A DNA stretch of 64,000 nt from Micromonospora_I sp040659735 (GTDB lineage Bacteria > Actinomycetota > Actinomycetes > Mycobacteriales > Micromonosporaceae): positions 186,001-250,000 of the forward strand of contig NZ_JBFANZ010000003.1 in NCBI RefSeq assembly GCF_040659735.1, read 5' to 3'. A program made the position numbers and the translations under genes. The notes beneath the pieces are model-generated. The model ran no database searches. It saw nothing but the letters and a program-made list of their open reading frames with translations, and had not been told where the DNA came from. Each line of letters begins with the position of its first letter. Position 1 is the stretch's first letter. Positions 33,402-42,638 of the stretch are shown here, one piece after another.

Positions 33402-34337
33402 TCAGGGGCGGGGGAAACGACGGGCGACGTCGGCGCGGGTGGGCATCGCCACGGCGCCGCCGGGTGACTCACACACCAGGCCCGCGACCTGCAGGGCGAA
33501 CCTGACCCGCGCCGGCCAGTCCGACTCCTCCGCGGGCAGACCATCGGCGAGCAGGTCGGCCATCAGGGCGGCCATCACCGAGTCGCCGGCACCGGTGGCG
33601 TCCACGGCATGCACGATCGGCGCGGAAACCTCCACCACGTCGTCGCCGGCCGCGACGACGGCACCGCGCGCGCCGCAGGTGACCACCACGGCTCCGGCGC
33701 CGGCCCCTCGCAGCCGCCGCGCCGTCTCCTCCGGCGACGCGCCGTCGTAAAGCACCTCGGCGTCGGCGGCGCTCAGCTTCACCAGGTGCGCGCTCGCCGC
33801 GAATTCGCCCACCACGGCGCGCGACGCGGCGAGCGCCGCCGCGTCGGGCAGCAGCCGGGGCCGTACGTTCGGATCGAAGACCCGCAGCCCACCGGTGCGC
33901 GCCCAGGCCTGCCGGGCCGCGGCGAGGACCGGCGGGCAGAGCAGCGCGATCGAGCCGCAGTAGAGCACCGACGCGTCCGCCACCAGCGCCGGCTCGACGG
34001 AGTCCGGGGCGAAGAGCCCGTACGAGGGCGGCTGCCCGTAGAAGCGGAAGTCCGGCTCGGCCCCGGCGAACGTGGCCACCGCGAGGGTGGTCGGCGCGGC
34101 CACCTCGACGACACCGCGCACGCCGACCCCGGCCGCGTCGAGGAAGGTGCGGATCCGGCCGGCGAGGACGTCGTCGCCGAGCGAGCCGGCGAACTCCACG
34201 GCGCCGCCGAGCCGGGCGATGCCGACCGCCACGTTGAGTGGTGCACCGCCGATCGCCTGCCGGTAGACGGGCTGCCCGCCGCACTCGCCTTCCAGGAGGT
34301 CCACCAGAGCCTCGCCGAGCACCACCGCGTACCTCAT
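33402..34337 (-). CDS. PfkB-family carbohydrate kinase (fructokinase-like)
   Basis: 311 residues. PfkB signature 1 appears in QAIGGAPLNVAVGIARLGG (residues about 28-46) and signature 2 with the catalytic Asp in HAVDATGAGDSVMAALMADLL (around 250-270). VYRQAIGGAPLN is typical of bacterial fructokinases, so fructose is the best guess at substrate. No sugar transporter or glycosidase of a fructose pathway is adjacent. The gene is divergent from the LPMO gene with about 280 bp between. Confidence 0.88.
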   Translation of the reverse strand: MRYAVVLGEALVDLLEGECGGQPVYRQAIGGAPLNVAVGIARLGGAVEFAGSLGDDVLAGRIRTFLDAAGVGVRGVVEVAAPTTLAVATFAGAEPDFRFYGQPPSYGLFAPDSVEPALVADASVLYCGSIALLCPPVLAAARQAWARTGGLRVFDPNVRPRLLPDAAALAASRAVVGEFAASAHLVKLSAADAEVLYDGASPEETARRLRGAGAGAVVVTCGARGAVVAAGDDVVEVSAPIVHAVDATGAGDSVMAALMADLLADGLPAEESDWPARVRFALQVAGLVCESPGGAVAMPTRADVARRFPRP

Positions 34338-34616
34338 CCCGCTCCCCCTCCACCGCTCGGGCCGAGTGCCAGCATGCCTGCTGTCGTCCAGCGGCGAAAC
34401 CGGACAGCACCTTCATATAGAAGTCTGACTATTGATTCGCGCGCCGATCAGTGCTGGGATGGCGGTACCGAGACAGCGCGGGGGCTGACGCGCTGTGCCG
34501 GGTGCCCGCAGGGAGCCACGCGAGGAGAGCGGTCCGGGACGGACCCCCATTTCCCCTTGCCCGCAGGCCCGGCGCGCCCGTGCCGCTGCGGCACTGCTCC
34601 CCCAAAGGAGAACTCG

Positions 34617-35684
34617 GTGAAACTTCTACGCAGAGCGGTGGCGCTCTCCGCCGCCGCCGCGCTCGCCGTCGGCATGGTGACGGTGGTGACCCCCAACCCG
34701 GCGCTGGCGCACGGCGCCGCCATGGCGCCGGGGAGCCGGACCTTCCTGTGCTGGAAGGACGGGCTGTCGCCGCAGGGCAACATCGTCCCGCAGAACCCGG
34801 CCTGCGCGGCGGCCGTCGGACAGAGCGGCGCGAACTCGCTCTACAACTGGTTCAGCGTGCTGCGGTCCGACGCGAACGGCCGCACGGTCGGCTTCGTCCC
34901 GGACGGGCAACTGTGCAGCGGCGGGAACAGCAGCTTCTCCGGCTACAACCTGGCCCGCACCGACTGGCCGGTCACCCACCTCACCGCCGGCGCTAACTTC
35001 AACTACCGGTACAGCAACTGGGCCCACCACCCGGGCACGTTCTACTTCTACGTCACGAAGAACACCTGGAGCCCCACGCGCGCGCTGGCGTGGAGCGACC
35101 TGGAGGACCAACCGTTCCTGACGGTGACCAACCCGCCGCAGAGCGGCGCCGTGGGCAGCAACGAGGGGCACTACTACTTCAGCGGGCGGCTGCCGTCCGG
35201 GAAGAGTGGCCGGCACATCATCTACTCGCGCTGGGTCCGCTCGGACAGCCAGGAGAACTTCTTCGGTTGCTCCGATGTGGTCTTCGACGGCGGTAACGGC
35301 GAGGTGACCGGCGTCGGCAGTGGCGGCGGCACCACCCCGCCCCCGACGACGCCGCCGCCCACCACTCCCCCACCCAACCCCGGACCGACGAGCTGCGCCG
35401 CGGCGTACCGGGTGACCGGCTCGTGGTCCGGCGGCTTCCAGGGCGAGGTGACCGTCACCAACCGCGGCAGCTCGGCCTTCAACGGGTGGACCGCCCGCTG
35501 GACGTGGCCGGGCGGCCAGTCCATCGGCAGTCTCTGGAGCGGCACCTACACCCAGAGCGGTGCCAACGTGACCGTCAAGAACGAGGCGTGGAACGGCAAC
35601 CTGACACCGAACGCGTCGACCACGGTCGGCTTCACCGGCTCGGGCGCCAGCGCCACGCCGACGGTGACCTGCAGCAGCCCGTGA
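34617..35684 (+). CDS. Secreted AA10 lytic polysaccharide monooxygenase with CBM2
   Basis: 355 residues from GTG 34617, AAAGGAG seven bases upstream. The signal peptide ends LA after residue 31, exposing His32 (HGAAMAPGSR), the first ligand of the copper histidine brace; the second His lies in YSNWAHHPGTFYFY (around 140). The AA10 domain runs to about residue 225, then a Pro/Thr linker (residues about 235-257) and a C-terminal CBM2 (CAAAYRVTGSW...AFNGWTARWTWPGGQSI). It oxidatively cleaves cellulose or chitin; CBM2 favours cellulose. A strong terminator follows. Confidence 0.94.
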   Translation: MKLLRRAVALSAAAALAVGMVTVVTPNPALAHGAAMAPGSRTFLCWKDGLSPQGNIVPQNPACAAAVGQSGANSLYNWFSVLRSDANGRTVGFVPDGQLCSGGNSSFSGYNLARTDWPVTHLTAGANFNYRYSNWAHHPGTFYFYVTKNTWSPTRALAWSDLEDQPFLTVTNPPQSGAVGSNEGHYYFSGRLPSGKSGRHIIYSRWVRSDSQENFFGCSDVVFDGGNGEVTGVGSGGGTTPPPTTPPPTTPPPNPGPTSCAAAYRVTGSWSGGFQGEVTVTNRGSSAFNGWTARWTWPGGQSIGSLWSGTYTQSGANVTVKNEAWNGNLTPNASTTVGFTGSGASATPTVTCSSP

Positions 35685-35697
35685 TCGGGCTGCCGTA

Positions 35698-35743
35698 ACG
35701 ACGATCGGGCCCGACACCATGCGGCGTCGGGCCCGATCGTCGT
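35698..35743. terminator. Bidirectional terminator between LPMO and asnB
   Basis: ACGACGATCGGGCCCGAC (35698-35715) pairs perfectly over 18 bp with its complement at 35726-35743, with a 10-nt loop. It lies 14 bp after the LPMO stop and 10 bp after the end of the opposing asparagine synthetase gene, so it can serve both. Confidence 0.88.
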
Positions 35744-35752
35744 CGGTCGGGG

Positions 35753-37714
35753 TCAGGAGACCATCGAACCGACCACCGGCTTGGTCAGCAGCGCGGACTG
35801 GTTGCGCTGGATGCCCGGATCGAGCGAACGCTCGACGAAGATCGCGTGCCAGATGCAGAAGACGAGCACGGTCCACACCTTGCGGGAGTGGTCGGCCTCC
35901 TCGCGCTTGTGCTCATCGAGCAGGCGCATCGCGTACGACAGGTCGAGCAGATCGCCCGCGCCCGAAGTGGCGAAGATGTGCCGTGCCCACTCGTACATCT
36001 CGCCCCGCAGCCAGACCCGCGTCGGGGTCGGGAAGCCGAGCTTGCGGCGGTTGACGATGGGCGGCGGCACGACGCCCATCAGCGCCTGGCGCATCGCGTA
36101 TTTCGTGGCGTCGGAACGCGGCGGCAGCTTCAGATCCACCGGGATGATCGAGGCGACGTCGAAGACCTCACGGTCCAGGAACGGCACCCGCACCTCCAGC
36201 GAGTGCGCCATGGAGATCCGGTCGGCCTTGACCAGGATGTCACCGCGCAGCCAGGTGTAGAGGTCGACGTACTGCATCTTGGTCACGTCGTCGAGCTCGG
36301 GCACCTCGGCGTAGACCGGCCCGGTCACGTCGGTGTAGCGCACGGAGGGGTCGTAGCGGCGCATCAGCCGCTGCTTCTCCTCCTCGGTGAACATCCGGGC
36401 GTTGCCGTAGTAGCGCTCCTCGATCGGGGTGGTCCCCCGCTCCAGGAAGCTCTTGCCCTTCACCCCCTGCGGGATGACCTTGGAAACTGCCCGCAGCCCC
36501 TTCTGCATCGGGTCGGGCAGGCTGTTGACGGCGTTGAGCGACAACGGCTCGCGGTAGATGGTGTAGCCGCCGAAGAACTCGTCGGCGCCCTCACCGGAGA
36601 GGACCACGGTGACGTGCTCGGCGGCCTTCTTCGCCACGAAGTAGAGCGGCACCAGGGCCGGGTCGGCCACCGGATCGTCGAGGTGCCAGATGATCCGCGG
36701 CAACGCCTCCATCATGTCCTGCGGCCCGATTTTCGTCGGGATCGTGGTGACCTCGAGGTGCCGCGCCGAGTCCTGGGCCACGTCGATCTCGGAGTAGCCC
36801 GGCACGTCGTAGCCGACGGTGAAGGTCAGGATGTTCGGGTTGAACTCGCGCGCCAGCGCGACCACGGCCGTCGAGTCGATGCCGCTGGAGAGGAACGAAC
36901 CGACCGGGACGTCGGAGCGCATGTGCATCCGGACGCTCTCCCGGAGCGTCTCGCGGATGCGGTCGTAGAGCTTCTGCGGGTCGTCGACGGGGCCGGGCCG
37001 GAAGACCGGGCGGTACCAGCGGCGCATCTCCACGCCGGTCGCCGCCGACCAGTTCAGGCACTCCCCCGACCCGATCCGGTTGATGCCCTGGTGCAGGGTG
37101 CCCGGCTCCGGCACGTACTGCAGGGTCAGGTAATGCGACAGGTTGGCGGTGTCGATCCCGGCGTCGCCGGCGTTGGCGGCCGTGGAGAAGGGCAGCAACG
37201 CCTTCTTCTCCGAGGCCAGGTAGACCCCGTCGACGGTCTGCAGGTAATGCAGCGGCTTGATACCGAAGTAGTCGCGGGCGCCGAAGGCCCGCCGCTCCTG
37301 CCGGTCCCAGATGACGAACGCGAACATGCCCCGCAACCGGTTGAGCACGGCCTCGCCCCAGTAGTGGTAGCCGGCCACGACCACCTCGCCGTCGCCCTGG
37401 GTGGCGAATGTGGCGCCGAACTCGCGGATCAACTGCTCGCGCAACTCGATGTAGTTGTAGATCTCGCCGTTGAAGGTCAGCAGGTAACGCCCGTTCGCGT
37501 ACGCCAGCGGCTCTTGGCTGGACGCGACGTCGATGATCGCCAGGCGCTTGTGGGCGAAGACCGCGTCGGCGAAATGACCGGACGCGTCCGCGACCACCTC
37601 GACGCCCGTCTCATCGGGGCCCCGGTGGTGCAGGCATTCCAACGCGCCGGCTATCGAATCGCGGTGCGCGCCGGCGTCGCCACGGGCGCTGAAGAAGGCC
37701 AGGAGTCCGCACAT
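35753..37714 (-). CDS. asnB: Asparagine synthase (glutamine-hydrolysing)
   Basis: 653 residues. The ATG at 37714 is fixed by the need for Cys2 (MCGLLAFFS), the glutaminase nucleophile. The glutaminase domain continues with LHHRGPDETG and LTFNGEIYNYIELR. The synthetase domain has the PP-motif SSGIDSTAVVALA, VLSGEGADEFFGGY, and VKADRISMAHSLEVRVPFLD. It makes asparagine from aspartate, glutamine and ATP. The gene is monocistronic and divergent from aminopeptidase P across 119 bp. Confidence 0.95.
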   Translation of the reverse strand: MCGLLAFFSARGDAGAHRDSIAGALECLHHRGPDETGVEVVADASGHFADAVFAHKRLAIIDVASSQEPLAYANGRYLLTFNGEIYNYIELREQLIREFGATFATQGDGEVVVAGYHYWGEAVLNRLRGMFAFVIWDRQERRAFGARDYFGIKPLHYLQTVDGVYLASEKKALLPFSTAANAGDAGIDTANLSHYLTLQYVPEPGTLHQGINRIGSGECLNWSAATGVEMRRWYRPVFRPGPVDDPQKLYDRIRETLRESVRMHMRSDVPVGSFLSSGIDSTAVVALAREFNPNILTFTVGYDVPGYSEIDVAQDSARHLEVTTIPTKIGPQDMMEALPRIIWHLDDPVADPALVPLYFVAKKAAEHVTVVLSGEGADEFFGGYTIYREPLSLNAVNSLPDPMQKGLRAVSKVIPQGVKGKSFLERGTTPIEERYYGNARMFTEEEKQRLMRRYDPSVRYTDVTGPVYAEVPELDDVTKMQYVDLYTWLRGDILVKADRISMAHSLEVRVPFLDREVFDVASIIPVDLKLPPRSDATKYAMRQALMGVVPPPIVNRRKLGFPTPTRVWLRGEMYEWARHIFATSGAGDLLDLSYAMRLLDEHKREEADHSRKVWTVLVFCIWHAIFVERSLDPGIQRNQSALLTKPVVGSMVS

Positions 37715-37833
37715 GGCAGACATCTTTCCACGCGCGGTGCGCGCATCTGCCGGCACCGCTACGGCCACCGCGCGATCCGCCACGTCCCGGCGCGGTACGG
37801 TCGTGGACGGGAAACCGGACGGAAGGCGGCGAC

Positions 37834-39309
37834 ATGGGCGACGAGCAGACCGAGAGCACCACCCCGCAGGCACGCACCGAGTCGCATGATCCGGACTTCC
37901 CGGAGAAGTTTCTCCAGTTCATGCGCAGCGGCTGGCGGGACGACGCGCTCTCGGTGACGCCCCGCCCCGAGGCGCCCAACTACACCAAGCGTCGCGCCGC
38001 GCTCTCGGCCGCCTTCGCCGGGGAGACCCTGGTGATCCCGACCGGCACCGAGAAGGTGCGCGCGAACGACACCATGTACCCCTTCCGTCCCGGCAGCGAC
38101 TTCGCCTACCTGACCGGTGAGCACGACCCGGACAGCGTGCTGATGATGCGCCCGAACGGCGGCGGCCACGACGCCATCCTCTACACCCGACCGCGCTCGT
38201 CCCGCGAGACCGACGAGTTCTTCCGCAGCCGCGACGGCGAACTGTGGGTGGGCCGGCGGCACACCCTCGCGGAGAAGGCGACCGAACTGGGGCTCGAGGT
38301 CGCCCCGCTGACCGAGCTGCCGACGGCCCTGGCCGATTGCGCGCCCGGACGCACGCGGGTGCTGCGGGGCCACGACCGCGCGGTCGACGCCGCGATCCGC
38401 CCGTACGACACGGAGGAGGCGGGCAGCCGCGACCGCGAGCTGGCCGCCACGATCGCCGAGTTGAAGCTGGTGAAGGACGAGTGGGAGCTCGCCCAGCTGC
38501 AGGACGCGATCGACGCGACGGTCCGCGGCTTCGAGGACGTGGCGCGGGTCCTGCCGGCCGACCGCCCGGTCTCGGAGCGGCTGCTGGAAGGCGTCTTCGG
38601 GCTGCGCGCGCGGCACGACGGCAACGACATCGGTTACGGCTCGATCGTCGGTGCCGGGCCGCACGCGACGATCCTGCACTGGGTACGCAATCACGGCGCC
38701 ACCCGCCCCGGCGAGCTGCTGCTGATGGACATGGGGGTGGAAAACCGGCATCTCTACACCGCCGACGTCACCCGCACCGTCCCGGTCTCCGGCGCCTTCA
38801 CCCCGTTGCAGCGCCGGGTCTACGACATCGTCTACGCCTCGCAGCAGGCCGGCATGGAGTTCATCAAGCCGGGCGTGAAGTTCAAGGACGTCCACCAGAC
38901 CTGCATGCGGGTGCTCGCCGAGGGGCTGGCCGATCTCGGCATCCTGCCGGTCAGCGTCGACGAGGCGATGGAGAAGGAGTCGACGGTCTACCGCCGCTGG
39001 ACGCTGCACGGCTTCGGGCACATGCTCGGCATCGACGTGCACGACTGCGCCCGGGCACGGACCGACCGTTACCGCGACGGCGAGCTCGGCGAGGGCTACG
39101 TGCTGACCGTCGAGCCGGGGCTGTACTTCCAGCCGGAGGACGACCTGGTGCCGGAGGAGCTGCGCGGCATCGGCATCCGGATCGAGGACGACGTGCTGGT
39201 CACCCCGGCCGGCGCGGTCAACCTGTCGGCGGGGCTGCCGCGCCGCGCCGACGAGGTCGAGACGTGGCTGGCCGCGCAGCGCGAGGCGGGCCCGCGGCTG
39301 CCCGGCTAG
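37834..39309 (+). CDS. pepP: Aminopeptidase P family protein (Xaa-Pro aminopeptidase)
   Basis: 491 residues. The N-terminal AMP_N domain (VRANDTMYPFRPGSDFAYLTG) is followed by the pita-bread catalytic domain. The five metal ligands are: Asp in LLLMDMGVENRHLYTADVTRT (two), His in LHGFGHMLGIDVHD, Glu in LTVEPGLYF and Glu in GIRIEDDVLVT. It removes N-terminal residues before proline and is probably cytoplasmic. No operon partner. Confidence 0.93.
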   Translation: MGDEQTESTTPQARTESHDPDFPEKFLQFMRSGWRDDALSVTPRPEAPNYTKRRAALSAAFAGETLVIPTGTEKVRANDTMYPFRPGSDFAYLTGEHDPDSVLMMRPNGGGHDAILYTRPRSSRETDEFFRSRDGELWVGRRHTLAEKATELGLEVAPLTELPTALADCAPGRTRVLRGHDRAVDAAIRPYDTEEAGSRDRELAATIAELKLVKDEWELAQLQDAIDATVRGFEDVARVLPADRPVSERLLEGVFGLRARHDGNDIGYGSIVGAGPHATILHWVRNHGATRPGELLLMDMGVENRHLYTADVTRTVPVSGAFTPLQRRVYDIVYASQQAGMEFIKPGVKFKDVHQTCMRVLAEGLADLGILPVSVDEAMEKESTVYRRWTLHGFGHMLGIDVHDCARARTDRYRDGELGEGYVLTVEPGLYFQPEDDLVPEELRGIGIRIEDDVLVTPAGAVNLSAGLPRRADEVETWLAAQREAGPRLPG

Positions 39310-39372
39310 GCCCTTGCGGTCGGCGTCGCGACACCCCGGGGAAGCCTGAGGATTCGGTTAGCCGTGTTTTTC

Positions 39373-39390
39373 GGCCGCCATCAGGCGGCC
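39373..39390 (+). terminator. Short hairpin after pepP
   Basis: GGCCGCC (39373-39379) pairs with GGCGGCC (39384-39390) around ATCA, 64 bp after the pepP stop. There is no downstream U-tract. It is compatible with termination in a high-GC genome but weakly supported. Confidence 0.4.
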
Positions 39391-39519
39391 AGCTGACGCG
39401 CACCTCGTCGGCGGAGGGCGGATCTCGACCGTTGATTGAGCTACCCCGATGTCTCATCCCGAGGCTACGATGGCGCTGCGTCATGGCGGCCATGCTGTCT
39501 GTTGCCCCGGGGAGGCGGC

Positions 39520-41283
39520 GTGTCAGGGACGGGCGGGTCGGGGGCGACGGGGCCGGGCAGAGGCCTCGGCGAGCCACCCCGTCCGCGCACGGTCAGCATC
39601 CTGCGGCTGATCTTCACGACTGTCGGGCTGGTCTCCCTCCTCGCCGGCTACCTCGGCCTCGCCCGCTACCTCCGCGACCATCCGGACTTCAGCGCGCACC
39701 CGTTCGACCTGCTCTACTACGATCTGCAGCTCTTCGTGCTCGGCTCACCCCCGCTCGACCAGGGCGGCCCGTTCCCGTTTCTGCTCGATGTCGCGAGGTT
39801 CGGCGCCCCCGCGGTGACGATCTACGCGTTCTTCGAGGCGGGACGCCTGCTCTTCGCCACCGAGCTGCGGCGGATCCGCATCCGCCGGGCCCGCGGACAC
39901 GTGATCGTCTGCGGTGACGGGCTGGTCGCCGCCACCCTGTCGCGCCGGCTGCGGGGCGCCGGCCACCGCGTCGTGTCGGTCCCCTCCGACGCGGTGACGA
40001 CCGAACCGGGACCGCTGCGGGTCCCCGGGGCCGCCCGCGACCCCGATGTGCTCCGCACGGCCGGCATCGCCCGGGCCCGCGCCCTCTACGCCTGCACCGA
40101 CGACAGCCCCACCAACACCGCGATCGCGCTCGCCGCGACCCGGCACGGCGCGGACCCGGACGGGCCGCTCGCGGTCTACGCCCAGGTCGCCGACGCCGAC
40201 CTCTGCCTGGCGTTGCAGGCCCGCCGGCTCGGCCTGGCCGACCGCCCCGGTCTGCGGTTGGACTTCTTCAACATCGACGACCTCGCCGCGCGCAAGCTGG
40301 TCGCCCAGGAGCCGCCGCGGCCGGTACGCGGCCGGCCGCCCCGGGTGGCGCTGCTCGGCGCGACGGGCTTCGGGCGCGCTCTCCTGGTCGAGCTGGCCCG
40401 ACGCTGGCGGCTGCGCGAGGCGCACGTCGCGCCGCTGCCGCTCACCCTCGTCGACGACCGGGCGAGCGAGGCGGCCGGCCAACTCATCCACCGCTACCCC
40501 TTCGTACGGCAGGTCTGCCGGATCACCACCCACGATGGCGAACTCGGCGACCTCCTCTCCGGCGGCGCCGCCCCGCTCCCCCCGGACCGGGTCTTCATCT
40601 GCTACGACGACGAGGAGCGGGCGCTGAAGAGCGCGCTGCTGGCCGAGCAGCTCTGGCCGGGGGCGCCCGGCTCGATCGTGGTCCGCCTCGACCGGCTGGC
40701 GAGCCTGCGGGAGGCGTTCGACGGCGGGCGCGGCGACCGCGTACTCGATGATCTTTCCGGGGTGTTGCGGCTGTACGGCGTCGTCGACGCCGCCTGCGAC
40801 CCGGCGCTGATCGGCGACGACCTGGTCGAACGCCTCGCTCGCGTGATCCACGAGAGCTACGCGCTGGCCCGCCGGCGTCGCGGCGAGCACCCCGGGACGA
40901 ACCCGGCGCTGGTGGCCTGGGAGGAACTGCCCGAGACACTCAAGCGCGCCAACCGCGCGCAGGCCCGGGATATCGGGCGCAAGCTGCGGGCGGTGGGCTG
41001 TTCGCTCTCGCCGCGCGTCGGCCCGGACGAGGGCTACGTGCTCGGCGAGCGCGAGATCCAGCGCCTGGCGGTGATGGAGCACCAGCGCTGGGTCGCCGAA
41101 CGGCAGGCGACCGGATGGCGGTACGCGGAGCGCCGCGACGACACCCATCGATTGCATCCGGCGTTGAGCCCATGGGAAAGCCTGCGGGACGACATGCGCG
41201 AGCGCAACCACGAGGCCATCCGGGAGCTGCCCACGCTGCTGGCCGACGCCGGTTTCCGGATCGTCCGGGTACGTGCCGCGTGA
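39520..41283 (+). CDS. Membrane protein with tandem TrkA-N domains and C-terminal RyR domain
   Basis: 587 residues from GTG 39520 (GGAGG just upstream). Two membrane helices occupy residues about 20-45 (LRLIFTTVGLVSLLAGYLGLARY) and 85-110 (VARFGAPAVTIYAFFEAGRLLF). The first Rossmann/TrkA-N domain starts HVIVCGDGLVAATLSRRL, and the second starts PRVALLGATGFGRALLVELARRW. The last ~80 residues form a ryanodine-receptor (RyR) repeat: VMEHQRWVAERQATGWRYAERRDD, RLHPALSPWESL, MRERNHEAIRELP. The layout is that of a ligand-gated potassium-channel-like or NAD-sensing membrane sensor; no K+ selectivity filter (TVGYG) is present. The SLOG-like gene follows after 17 bp. Confidence 0.85.
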   Translation: MSGTGGSGATGPGRGLGEPPRPRTVSILRLIFTTVGLVSLLAGYLGLARYLRDHPDFSAHPFDLLYYDLQLFVLGSPPLDQGGPFPFLLDVARFGAPAVTIYAFFEAGRLLFATELRRIRIRRARGHVIVCGDGLVAATLSRRLRGAGHRVVSVPSDAVTTEPGPLRVPGAARDPDVLRTAGIARARALYACTDDSPTNTAIALAATRHGADPDGPLAVYAQVADADLCLALQARRLGLADRPGLRLDFFNIDDLAARKLVAQEPPRPVRGRPPRVALLGATGFGRALLVELARRWRLREAHVAPLPLTLVDDRASEAAGQLIHRYPFVRQVCRITTHDGELGDLLSGGAAPLPPDRVFICYDDEERALKSALLAEQLWPGAPGSIVVRLDRLASLREAFDGGRGDRVLDDLSGVLRLYGVVDAACDPALIGDDLVERLARVIHESYALARRRRGEHPGTNPALVAWEELPETLKRANRAQARDIGRKLRAVGCSLSPRVGPDEGYVLGEREIQRLAVMEHQRWVAERQATGWRYAERRDDTHRLHPALSPWESLRDDMRERNHEAIRELPTLLADAGFRIVRVRAA

Positions 41284-41300
41284 ACGGTGGAGGGGGCGGC

Positions 41301-41774
41301 ATGCCGCGCATCGGGGTCACCGGTCACGTGGCGCTCGCCGACGGCACGGCACAGCTGGTCTACGAGTGCCTGACCCGGCAGCTACGCGGCTATCCGGGCG
41401 CTGAGCTGCAGGGCATCACCTGCCTCGCCGAGGGCTCCGATCAGCTTTTCGCGCGCGCGGTGCTCGCGGCGCAGGGCACGTACGAGGTGGTGCTCCCGGC
41501 CGCCGACTACCGGGAACGGGTCATCGACCGGAACGCGTTCGATGAGCTGGTCCGACGCGCCTCAGCGGTGTCGTACATGCCGTTCGCTCACTCGGACCGC
41601 GACGCCTACCTCGCCGCGAGTCAGGAGCTGCTGCGGCGCAGCGAACTGCTGCTGGCGGTCTGGGACGGCAATCCGTCCACAGTGCGCGGTGACACCGCCG
41701 ACGTGGTGCGCACCGCGCGCGCCTGGGGCGTGCCGGTGACCGTGCTCTGGCCGACCGGCGCCCGTCGCGGCTGA
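41301..41774 (+). CDS. SLOG-superfamily-like (LOG/DprA Rossmannoid) nucleotide-binding protein
   Basis: 157 residues from ATG 41301 (GGAGGGGG upstream); a GTG at 41280 overlapping the previous TGA is an alternative. The N-terminal strand-loop IGVTGHVALADG is followed by LQGITCLAEGSDQLFARAVLAAQ and then LLLAVWDGNPSTVRGDTADVVRTARAWGVPVTVLW. This is the pattern of SLOG/LOG-like Rossmannoid proteins that bind or cleave nucleotides. It is paired with the RyR/TrkA-N membrane protein, suggesting one signalling unit. The enzymatic residues are not certain. Confidence 0.7.
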   Translation: MPRIGVTGHVALADGTAQLVYECLTRQLRGYPGAELQGITCLAEGSDQLFARAVLAAQGTYEVVLPAADYRERVIDRNAFDELVRRASAVSYMPFAHSDRDAYLAASQELLRRSELLLAVWDGNPSTVRGDTADVVRTARAWGVPVTVLWPTGARRG

Positions 41775-41800
41775 GCCCGGACGTCGGCGGCCCGGCGCAC

Positions 41801-41866
41801 GGCAGGGCTCTCCGGTCGCACCACACCCGGCGTATTCCCCGGTGCGCGCGGTCGAAGAGCCCTGCC
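41801..41866 (+). terminator. Long stem-loop ending the RyR-SLOG unit
   Basis: GGCAGGGCTCT (41801-41811) pairs perfectly with AGAGCCCTGCC (41856-41866). An inner pair, CGCACC with GGTGCG, extends the structure. It starts 27 bp after the stop codon of the SLOG-like gene. Confidence 0.65.
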
Positions 41867-41883
41867 TGCACTCACGCCCGACT

Positions 41884-41913
41884 GAGGAGCGGTCACCCCC
41901 GGGGGTGCCTCCT
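41884..41913 (-). terminator. Hairpin downstream of the alpha/beta hydrolase gene
   Basis: The perfect palindrome CACCCCCGGGGGTG (41894-41907) is flanked by GAGGAG and CTCCTC arms. It lies 12 bp beyond the stop of the minus-strand gene at 41925 and is the likely terminator of the formaldehyde dehydrogenase-hydrolase operon. Confidence 0.65.
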
Positions 41914-41924
41914 CCCTACCGAGC

Positions 41925-42638
41925 TCAGTCGGCTTGTGCCGGCGCGGCGGTCACCTCGGCGCAGGCTGCGACGATCGCGGCCAGCTCACCTGGGCGGGAC
42001 AGGAACGGCGAGTGCCCGGCATCGATGTGCACCACGCGGGTAGCCCGACCGGTCGCCATCCCCTCCTGCACGAACTGCGGAAGCTCCGGGTCACGGTCGG
42101 CGACCACGTACGTCGAGGGGATCGTCTCCCACGCCGCCGCCGACAGCGGCTGCCGGCACGAGCTCAGCGACTGCGGCTGCAGCTGGGGCACCGCCGCGGC
42201 GGCCACCGCCGGGTCACAGTCGCTGTAGAAGACCTCCTCCGGCCGGTCCGCCGTCATCCAGGTGCCGTCCTCGGACGGCCGCCACCACGACGGCGGTTCC
42301 CCACCGGCCGCCTCGATGAGGCTCACCCCGGCGTCGAGCATGAAAGCGCAGACGTACACCAGGTGGACCACGTCCTGACGCCCGGCGGCGGCCTGGGTCA
42401 CCGGCAGTCCGCCGTAGGAGTGTCCCAACAGGATCTTCGGGCCACCGACGGCGTCGAGCACGGCGGTCAGCGCGGCCACGTCGGCGTCCAGGTCACCGAG
42501 CGCGGTCACGTCCGGACCGGAGCTGGGCAGGTCCACGGTGGCGACGGGCAGCCCGTGCGCCTCCAGGGCAGGGATCAGCTCGCCCCAGCACCAGGAGCCG
42601 TGCCAGGCACCGTGTACGAGGACCACGGTCGGGTTCAT
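41925..42638 (-). CDS. Alpha/beta-fold hydrolase (esterase-like)
   Basis: 237 residues (MNPTVVLVHGAWHGSWCWGELIPAL). The oxyanion motif HGAWHGSWCW, nucleophile elbow LLGHSYGGLPV (Ser around 86) and late His in HIDAGHSPFLSRP (around 217) give the catalytic triad with Asp near VVADRDPEL. The family includes salicylate/methyl esterase-like enzymes. The ATG overlaps the formaldehyde dehydrogenase stop (ATGA at 42635-42638), so both are translated together; a role in hydrolysing a formyl or carboxyl ester is conceivable but unproven. Confidence 0.88.
   Translation of the reverse strand: MNPTVVLVHGAWHGSWCWGELIPALEAHGLPVATVDLPSSGPDVTALGDLDADVAALTAVLDAVGGPKILLGHSYGGLPVTQAAAGRQDVVHLVYVCAFMLDAGVSLIEAAGGEPPSWWRPSEDGTWMTADRPEEVFYSDCDPAVAAAAVPQLQPQSLSSCRQPLSAAAWETIPSTYVVADRDPELPQFVQEGMATGRATRVVHIDAGHSPFLSRPGELAAIVAACAEVTAAPAQAD

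Noticed and set aside
35846..37957. 703-codon plus-strand open frame
   Set aside because: It is antisense to asparagine synthetase, whose motifs are complete; no family character in the frame.
39520..41283. Classical potassium channel
   Set aside because: TrkA-N domains and two helices suggest it, but no selectivity filter sequence (TVGYG-like) lies between the helices.
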